Below, one piece after another: positions 59,837-64,000 of a stretch of 64,000 nt of DNA. The stretch is taken from positions 124,001-188,000 of the forward strand of contig QAYZ01000010.1 in the NCBI GenBank assembly GCA_003054655.1, read 5' to 3'. This DNA is from Spartobacteria bacterium LR76. Its GTDB lineage: Bacteria > Verrucomicrobiota > Verrucomicrobiia > Chthoniobacterales > Terrimicrobiaceae. How positions within the stretch are numbered: the first letter of the stretch is position 1; every line of letters starts with the position of its first letter. Both the position numbers and the translations under genes were made by a program. A model generated the notes under the pieces. The model was given only the letters and a program-made list of their open reading frames with translations. It made no database searches and was not told where the DNA came from.

Positions 59837-61306
59837 ACGACGTGGAAGAGGAACAACGGATTGACCGACACGATCACGACCTATGGCTACGACGCAGCGG
59901 ATCAGTTGCTCACGGCCTTGACAGCCGCCACGGCAACGCCGAGCGTGACGACTGAGACGTTTGGCTATAGCTACGACAAGGCGGGCAACCGCCAGAGCGA
60001 GCAGCGGGATACGGTGATGGCCGGATTTACCTTCAACAACCTCAATCAGGTGCTGAGCCGCAATGGCGGCGGAGGGATATTGGTGCGGGGCAATACGGAT
60101 GAACCCGCGCAGGTAACGGTCAATGGAAAGTCCGTCACGGCTGCGGCGGACAATACCTTTGAAACGGTGGTGCCCGGTACGAACGGAGCCAACACCATCG
60201 CAGTGACGGCGAAGGATTTCAGCCCGTCCCAGAATACGCAGACCAAATCGTGGTCGGCGACGATGAGCGCTGGAGCGACTGCCACCTACACATACGATGG
60301 CAATGGGAACATGACCGGAGACGGAAGCCGGACATTCCAGTGGGATGCGAAAAACCGCCTGACCAGGATTGTCTATTCCGGGACCAATGCGAGCACCGAG
60401 ATGGCCTATGATGGTCTGGATCGCCGGGTTTCCATTGTGGAGAAGGACGGCACAGGCACAGTGGTGAGCAGCAAGGCCTTCGTCTGGAATGGTCTCTCCA
60501 TCGCCGATCAACGGATCGGGAGCACGATCTCAAAGCAGTATTTTTCCGAAGGTTGGAGAGACGCGAGCGCGGGAACCAACTATTTTTACGAGCGAGATCA
60601 TTTGGGAAGCGTGCGGGAGGTGGTCAATGCCAGTTCCGGCGTATTGACTCGGTATGGGTACGACGCCTATGGGAGGGTGACGAAATTGAGTGGAACGGTA
60701 GAAAGTGATTTTCAGTACACTGGGCATTATGCTCATTCGCCGGGCGGGCTTTATCTCGCGCCATTTCGAGCTTATGACGCCGAGCTTGGGAGGTGGATAA
60801 GCCGAGATCCACTTAATAATGCGGAAATGCTCCAAGGGCCGAACCTTTACGCGTATGTCGCCAATTCACCGATTCAAAGGCTGGATCCGGATGGGAGAGA
60901 CGCTTGGAACGCGTGGGGATTCGGTGGAATGCGTGCTCCCGGTCAAGCAGCGGCAGGAGTATATAATCGAACGGGAAATGCAGGTCTAGCGCTCGATACA
61001 GCAACCGGCCTTGGTGACGCTTCATTTCGTGATCAAGCGACTCAACAAGCTTTGGCGTTTGGAGCCTTGGGGGCAGCCGGCGCTGTTGCGCTGGCGCCGG
61101 CCGCAGCAATGGACGCGTGTCCCGCTATGGTTGCTATGGCTACTATGGCCATCAATGGAGTCTTAATGAATCCGGAAAAAGCCATAGCTGCTGCCGAGTT
61201 TTTGGTGGGAGCTCTCGATCCCAACCCTCCGACAATGACCGACAGTAAGGCCTCGATATTGGGAGGAGCAGCGGCAGGTCTCTTTAATCAACTCGGAGGT
61301 GATTAA
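59750..61306 (+). CDS. 5'-truncated RHS protein with hydrophobic C-terminal tip
   Basis: This 518-residue frame is the 3' part of an RHS/YD-repeat polymorphic toxin. It has YD-type repeats (YGYDAADQLLTAL, YSYDKAGNRQSEQRD, YTYDGNGNMTGDGSRTFQWD) and an inserted Ig-like sugar-binding-type module (PAQVTVNGKSVTAAADNTFE). The RHS core follows: YFYERDHLGSVREVVNASSG, GLYLAPFRAYDAELGRWISR, DPLNNAEMLQGPNLYAYVAN, SPIQRLDPDGR (about 320-383). The variable tip (384-518) is Ala/Gly-rich with two hydrophobic stretches (ALAFGALGAAGAVALAP, CPAMVAMATMAINGVLM), suggesting a membrane-active toxin. A TAA lies just upstream of the conserved region and the only early start is TTG, so expression as drawn is uncertain. 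AT content rises in the tip. Confidence 0.75.
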   Translation: MKKIAYAPANALTSVISSHEYTYQPGGNITTWKRNNGLTDTITTYGYDAADQLLTALTAATATPSVTTETFGYSYDKAGNRQSEQRDTVMAGFTFNNLNQVLSRNGGGGILVRGNTDEPAQVTVNGKSVTAAADNTFETVVPGTNGANTIAVTAKDFSPSQNTQTKSWSATMSAGATATYTYDGNGNMTGDGSRTFQWDAKNRLTRIVYSGTNASTEMAYDGLDRRVSIVEKDGTGTVVSSKAFVWNGLSIADQRIGSTISKQYFSEGWRDASAGTNYFYERDHLGSVREVVNASSGVLTRYGYDAYGRVTKLSGTVESDFQYTGHYAHSPGGLYLAPFRAYDAELGRWISRDPLNNAEMLQGPNLYAYVANSPIQRLDPDGRDAWNAWGFGGMRAPGQAAAGVYNRTGNAGLALDTATGLGDASFRDQATQQALAFGALGAAGAVALAPAAAMDACPAMVAMATMAINGVLMNPEKAIAAAEFLVGALDPNPPTMTDSKASILGGAAAGLFNQLGGD

Positions 61307-61494
61307 TGAAAATTAGGAATTGTCAGTCTCTAGTCTATGGTGGAATATTAATGGCGGTCGGGGCAATTTATCTAGTTACCCAGAAAGCTCAAAGAAATAT
61401 GGGGCCCCTCATTGAGGGCACGCAAGCAGTTATTCTTGGAATAGCCTGCATGATTATTGGAGCGCTGTTTCTTGTTAATGCTTTCAGAAAATAG
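61306..61494 (+). CDS. Small membrane protein, candidate RHS-tip immunity protein
   Basis: This 62-residue protein starts within the RHS stop codon (TAATG, one-base overlap) behind a strong GGAGGTGA ribosome site five bases upstream, so it is translationally coupled to the RHS tip. It has two hydrophobic helices (VYGGILMAVGAIYLVTQ and AVILGIACMIIGALFLVNAF). Position, small size and low GC are what is expected for an immunity protein against a membrane-acting tip. No known immunity family was recognised. Confidence 0.65.
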   Translation: MKIRNCQSLVYGGILMAVGAIYLVTQKAQRNMGPLIEGTQAVILGIACMIIGALFLVNAFRK

Positions 61495-61501
61495 GAGCGC
61501 G

Positions 61502-61912
61502 ATGAGTTTTCGAATTATAGCATTTTATTTTCTGGTTATTGCATCCCAAGGGATGGGGCTTGATGATATTGAAAATAAGTTAATTGGCAGTTGGAAATAC
61601 GAAGAGTCAAACGCATGCCTTGAAGTCACGTACAGCCAGGGCGGAGTTTATTTTGGCGCATTGCGCATAGATAACGTTGAGGTTTGGAGGTTTTCGGGAA
61701 AGTGGCGAATTGTTAATGGTGGAATTGAAACGGAGTATACTGATTCGTCTTCTCCCAGAGTTGCGGTTGGAAAATTAGACTTTGATGAGATTATTGAAAT
61801 AGATGCCATAAAGCTAAAGATAAGAGCGTCTGACGGCGATATTCGCACTTATCGAAAAATGAACTCGCGAACCACTGAGTCGGCGCAGCAACGCAAGCGA
61901 AATGGGAACTAG
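61502..61912 (+). CDS. Secreted/periplasmic protein, second candidate immunity gene
   Basis: This 136-residue protein starts at ATG 61502, 7 bp after the previous stop. It has a signal peptide (MSFRIIAFYFLVIASQGMGL) and a lipocalin-like mature part: ENKLIGSWKYEESNACLEVT, YSQGGVYFGALRIDNVEVWR, FSGKWRIVNGGIETEYTDSS, IIEIDAIKLKIRASDGDIRT. The GSWKYE...FSGKW pattern is common in small periplasmic proteins of lipocalin type. It is strongly AT-rich compared with the window. The C-terminus runs into a family E repeat (stop 2 bp after ACT AGG), so the end may have been replaced. Confidence 0.6.
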   Translation: MSFRIIAFYFLVIASQGMGLDDIENKLIGSWKYEESNACLEVTYSQGGVYFGALRIDNVEVWRFSGKWRIVNGGIETEYTDSSSPRVAVGKLDFDEIIEIDAIKLKIRASDGDIRTYRKMNSRTTESAQQRKRNGN

Positions 61913-61996
61913 GGGGCAGTGTGCAAGACCTTGCATGGATGAGTCGACCGTAGAGGTAAGAGGTGGAAGGAAGAGAGCTTGGCGAGGGGTGTGCGG
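61907..61996 (+). repeat. Family E unit 1
   Basis: The unit AACTAGGGGGCAGTGTGCAA, then GACCTTGCATGGATGAGT, then GGAAGAGAGCTTGGCGAGGG. The palindrome TGCAAG-AC-CTTGCA can form a hairpin. The last part corresponds to the start of a RAYT gene (MARSVR) but is degenerate here. Confidence 0.6.
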
Positions 61997-62179
61997 TCTG
62001 ATGGAAACTCGGGCCGGGTGGTGTCCTCGGCCTTCCCCGGCAGCGGGCTGGCCTCTCTCTACGAGTATTTCGGATCAAGCGGGTTGCGGCGCTTGAAGAA
62101 GATCGCCTATGCACCCGCCAATGCGCTGACCACTGTGATCTCCTCGCACGAATACACTTACCAGCCGGGAGGAAACATC
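61997..62179 (+). pseudogene. RHS core fragment interrupted by an IS66 end
   Basis: In-frame residues SGRVVSSAFPGSGLASLYEY, FGSSGLRRLKKIAYAPANAL and TTVISSHEYTYQPGGNI match RHS core sequence; the last 121 bp duplicate 59716-59836. The homology stops at 62179, where GTAAGCG begins, the conserved terminal bases of IS66-family elements. A family E unit lies on the upstream side. This fragment is non-functional. Confidence 0.75.
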
Positions 62180-62389
62180 GTAAGCGTCACACGTAGCACC
62201 TCTGGTTGAGGTTTCATAGACGTCATAGATTTCGATCTGACATCTATGAACGAGACAGAGCAAATCCTCAAAGTGGACGGAGCGGGGCGGGTGAGAACAC
62301 CGAGGGCGAAGCAGGAGGAAGTGCTTGATGGGTTTGAGCGGAGCGGGATGACGGGGATGCAGTTCGCCAGGCACATCGGGATAAAGTAG
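62180..62389 (+). mobile_element. IS66-family left-end fragment
   Basis: The fragment begins with GTAAGCGTCACACG, matching the GTAAGCG terminal signature of IS66 elements, and lies directly against RHS sequence. It contains a short TnpA-like start (62246-62389) and is cut at about 62389, next to IS5-type sequence. Confidence 0.6.
62246..62389 (+). pseudogene. IS66 TnpA-like N-terminal fragment
   Basis: A 47-codon frame, MNETEQILKVDGAGRVRTPR, AKQEEVLDGFERSGMTGMQF, ARHIGIK then stop, matches the opening of IS66 accessory protein TnpA (typical continuation after GIK is Y-x-T-F). It is too short to be functional; the stop arises at the junction with unrelated sequence. Confidence 0.65.
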
Positions 62390-62405
62390 TCGGTCCTGAA
62401 AAAGG

Positions 62406-62796
62406 TCACGCGATTTTAGGTGATAGAGGGAAGTAGAGGAGCAGGAGGAGGCGGAGCCAAAAAGAGGCAAGTTGGCGCATCCACTTTCGGAGGTTCCAGG
62501 CGGAGGCGGCCAGCATCAGGTTGATTTGATCGCCCGAGAAGCCTTTGAGGAAGCAGCGCAGGAGGCGGTATTGGTGTTTGAGATGGCTGATGACCGGCTC
62601 GATGGCGGAGCGGCGGCGGAACCGGGCCCGCATCCGCGCAGATTGCGCTTTGCTTTGTCCATTGGGTGGGCGGTTGGGCGTGAGGACTTCGGTCCCCTCG
62701 ACCCATCGGCGGCCGCGATAGCCGCGATCCACGATGGCTTTGGCCGCCCGGCGACCTTGCACGGCCTCGGCCATTTGCAGGACCTCCGGCAGAGGA
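62406..62796 (-). pseudogene. IS5-family transposase, C-terminal fragment
   Basis: About 130 residues of a DDE transposase C-terminus are visible: AKAIVDRGYRGRRWVEGTEV, RARFRRRSAIEPVISHLKHQ, YRLLRCFLKGFSGDQINLML, AASAWNLRKWMRQLA. Glu in SAIEPVISHLK is in the place of the catalytic E of IS5-group enzymes. The N-terminal D-containing part is missing; the frame enters from family E sequence at 62797. The last bases at about 62390-62425 (GGTCCTGAAAAAGGTC) could be the element's end. Confidence 0.75.
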
Positions 62797-62867
62797 ACTA
62801 GGGGTCAGTGTGCAAGACCTTGCATGGACGAGTTGACCGGGAAGATGAGAATTGGCATGAGAGAGGC
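62797..62867 (+). repeat. Family E unit 2
   Basis: This complete unit reads AACTAGGGGTCAGTGTGCAA, GACCTTGCATGGACGAGTTG, ACCGGGAAGATGAGAATTGG, CATGAGAGAGGC, and leads into the ATG of a RAYT N-terminal fragment. Confidence 0.65.
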
Positions 62868-63000
62868 ATGGCGAGGAGTGTGCGGATCGAATATGCGGGA
62901 GCGTATTACCACGTTATGGCGAGGGGGAATCGAAGGGAGGCGATCTTTCAGGACAAGGAGGATCGGCGGTTCTTCATGAAATGCCTGTCGTGCCTGGGGA
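62868..63000 (+). pseudogene. RAYT N-terminal fragment 1
   Basis: MARSVRIEYAGAYYHVMARG, NRREAIFQDKEDRRFFMKCL then SCLG is the conserved start of a REP-associated tyrosine transposase (compare MARQLRIEYDGAVYHVVARG of the intact gene at 37973-38992). The frame stops at the next family E unit. The HUH and Tyr motifs are absent. Confidence 0.75.
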
Positions 63001-63004
63001 CTAG

Positions 63005-63246
63005 GGGTCAGTGTGGAATGGCATTAAGATAAGGCCGTTTTGGGAGTGTTTGGCCCGGTTGGAGAGCGTTGCAGGTCTTGATCCGGCGTGCTCCCGACCG
63101 ATTCCCTCGTTCCCAAACAATCTACGGGATAATCGAGGGCCTGACCGATGGGCACGAAACCTGTTTTCAGGAGCTTTTCGAGCAGTTTGCGGGTTGATTT
63201 CTCCCTCGAAAAGACGCCTTATCTTAATGCCATTCGGGTCAGTGTG
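63005..63246. mobile_element. 220-bp MITE (family D) flanked by 11-bp direct repeats
   Basis: The element spans 63016-63235. Its terminal repeats are perfect over 20 bp (GAATGGCATTAAGATAAGGC at 63016-63035; the complement at 63216-63235). The flanks are perfect direct repeats GGGTCAGTGTG (63005-63015 and 63236-63246), as for a target-site duplication. The target was a family E unit, which resumes as CAATATCTTGCA on the far side. The interior has no long coding frame. A diverged copy is at 58769-58986. Confidence 0.85.
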
Positions 63247-63398
63247 CAATATCTTGCACAGACGAGTTGGCAGAGAGATGGGAATTGGCAGGAGAGCGAC
63301 GAGGCGAGGAGTGTGCGGCGGCGGGAAACTAGGGGTCAGCGTGCAAGATCTTGCATGGATGAGTTGACTGTGGAGATGAGAGTTGGCAGGAGAGGGGC
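63247..63398 (+). repeat. Family E units 3 and 4
   Basis: Two consecutive partial units follow: CAATATCTTGCACAGACGAG, TTGGCAGAGAG leading into GCGAGGAGTGTGCGG, then ACTAGGGGTCAGCGTGCAAG, ATCTTGCATGGATGAGTTGA, TGAGAGTTGGCAGGAGAGGG. The repetition of unit plus RAYT start shows tandem amplification or nested insertion. Confidence 0.6.
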
Positions 63399-63509
63399 AT
63401 GGCGAGGAGTGTGCGGATCGAGTATGCCGGGGCGTATTGCCACGTGATGGCGAGCGGGAATCGGAGGGAGGCGATCTTTCAGGACGAGGAGGATCGCGGT
63501 TCTTCCTGA
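63399..63509 (+). pseudogene. RAYT N-terminal fragment 2
   Basis: A 36-codon frame, MARSVRIEYAGAYCHVMASG, NRREAIFQDEEDRGSS then stop, is nearly identical to fragment 1 up to EDR, where a one-base difference shifts it out of frame. It is followed by a family C element. Confidence 0.75.
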
Positions 63510-63516
63510 GGCAGGA

Positions 63517-63679
63517 GGGGTCGGGCCTATAATTTATATATTTGACCCCGGAGAAGGCATTCGAGGCAATACTCCCATGGTTCGCGTCAGGGCAGCGAAT
63601 CTCCAAATCGCGGCTCTTCTCTGAAGCATCCAATCACCGCTTACACGCTTTGCGACATGTATATTATAGGCCCGCCCCC
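63517..63679. repeat. Family C element, copy 4 (both ends present)
   Basis: A 163-bp element has ends GGGGTCGGGCCTATAAT and the complement of GGGGCGGGCCTATAAT. The interior carries the CGCGGCTCTT/GCTTTGCGACATG segment shared with 20125-20215 and 21540-21615 in reverse orientation. It is the most complete family C copy in the window. Confidence 0.7.
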
Positions 63680-63743
63680 TTCCCGTTTCCCCGTAAATTT
63701 CGTCAAATTCCTCCCACGTCAGATTTTGACCGCCCGCACATTT

Positions 63744-63980
63744 CTACCGTGTGGCTGTCTTCCTCCAGTCGATCTCGGCGTACAGCCTTCGCAGGATTTC
63801 CTCTCCCTTCTCGGAAAAGGACTGCAGCTCCGCAGAAAACACACCCCACTCTTCCCAATCCGAAAGTTCACCATCCCAAAGCAGAAGTCGCTCCCCATCG
63901 ACCACCAGCCACCTTTGGTCATCGACCGCCGTATTCCCCTGCTCGCTAAGCTGTACGATCTGCCTCATGAACTCATTCAT
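63744..63980 (-). CDS. Small hypothetical protein
   Basis: This 78-residue cytoplasmic protein contains NTAVDDQRWLVVDGERLLLW, DGELSDWEEWGVFSAELQSF, SEKGEEILRRLYAEIDW. It is Trp/Glu-rich with alternating strands then a helix. Size, acidity and closeness to RHS remnants are compatible with an immunity protein, but no family was recognised. The start could also be MRQIVQLSE, four codons downstream. Upstream sequence reaches the window edge. Confidence 0.55.
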   Translation of the reverse strand: MNEFMRQIVQLSEQGNTAVDDQRWLVVDGERLLLWDGELSDWEEWGVFSAELQSFSEKGEEILRRLYAEIDWRKTATR

Positions 63981-64000
63981 GAATGTCGGCGAGTGGCCCT

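Overview
The window is GC-rich and probably comes from a member of the Verrucomicrobiota, or a close PVC relative. The signs are five secreted proteins ending in a VPEP-type PEP-CTERM tail followed by a hydrophobic segment and basic residues, three prepilin-type secreted proteins (two with an H-X9-DG motif), a giant autotransporter with beta-strand repeats, many short secreted proteins of unknown function, and carbohydrate genes next to AraC/PocR and IclR regulators. No rRNA, tRNA, CRISPR array or exosortase was seen, so the taxonomic call is an inference from protein style.

Layout. 0-6 kb: a sensor kinase and a NarL-type response regulator converge, next to a 1453-residue autotransporter. 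6-16 kb: a Fic protein with phased operator-like repeats, small membrane proteins, a tannase/feruloyl-esterase-like enzyme, two probable orphan immunity genes, a prepilin-like protein and an AraC regulator. 16-24 kb: an Abi_2 (AbiD/AbiF-type) gene preceded by a promoter and a terminator-ended hairpin RNA candidate, then relics of REP elements, a frameshifted LRR gene and secreted proteins. 24-40 kb: a 9-copy 10-bp minisatellite, a rhodanese-like protein, a 392-bp duplicated TfoX-domain cassette that truncates an ATPase gene, a CPBP protease, a trypsin-like PEP-CTERM protein, a YcaQ-like glycosylase, a catalase-peroxidase/cytochrome b561 pair and a full REP-associated tyrosine transposase (RAYT).

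40.9-55.4 kb is the main metabolic island. A PocR-AraC regulator is followed by prepilin, LamG-like, PEP-CTERM and parallel-beta-helix genes on the plus strand. An FAD oxidoreductase, an IclR regulator and a second prepilin/LamG/PEP-CTERM set lie on the minus strand. A GH42-like glycosidase and another PEP-CTERM protein follow. The repeated trio suggests a surface-assembly module tied to polysaccharide breakdown.

57.9-64 kb is a mobile-element graveyard. It holds at least four inverted-repeat families, a 5'-truncated RHS cassette with an AT-rich toxin-like tip and two candidate immunity genes, an RHS fragment cut by an IS66 end, an IS5-type transposase remnant, several RAYT N-terminal fragments, and one very clean 220-bp MITE with perfect 20-bp inverted repeats and 11-bp direct repeats.
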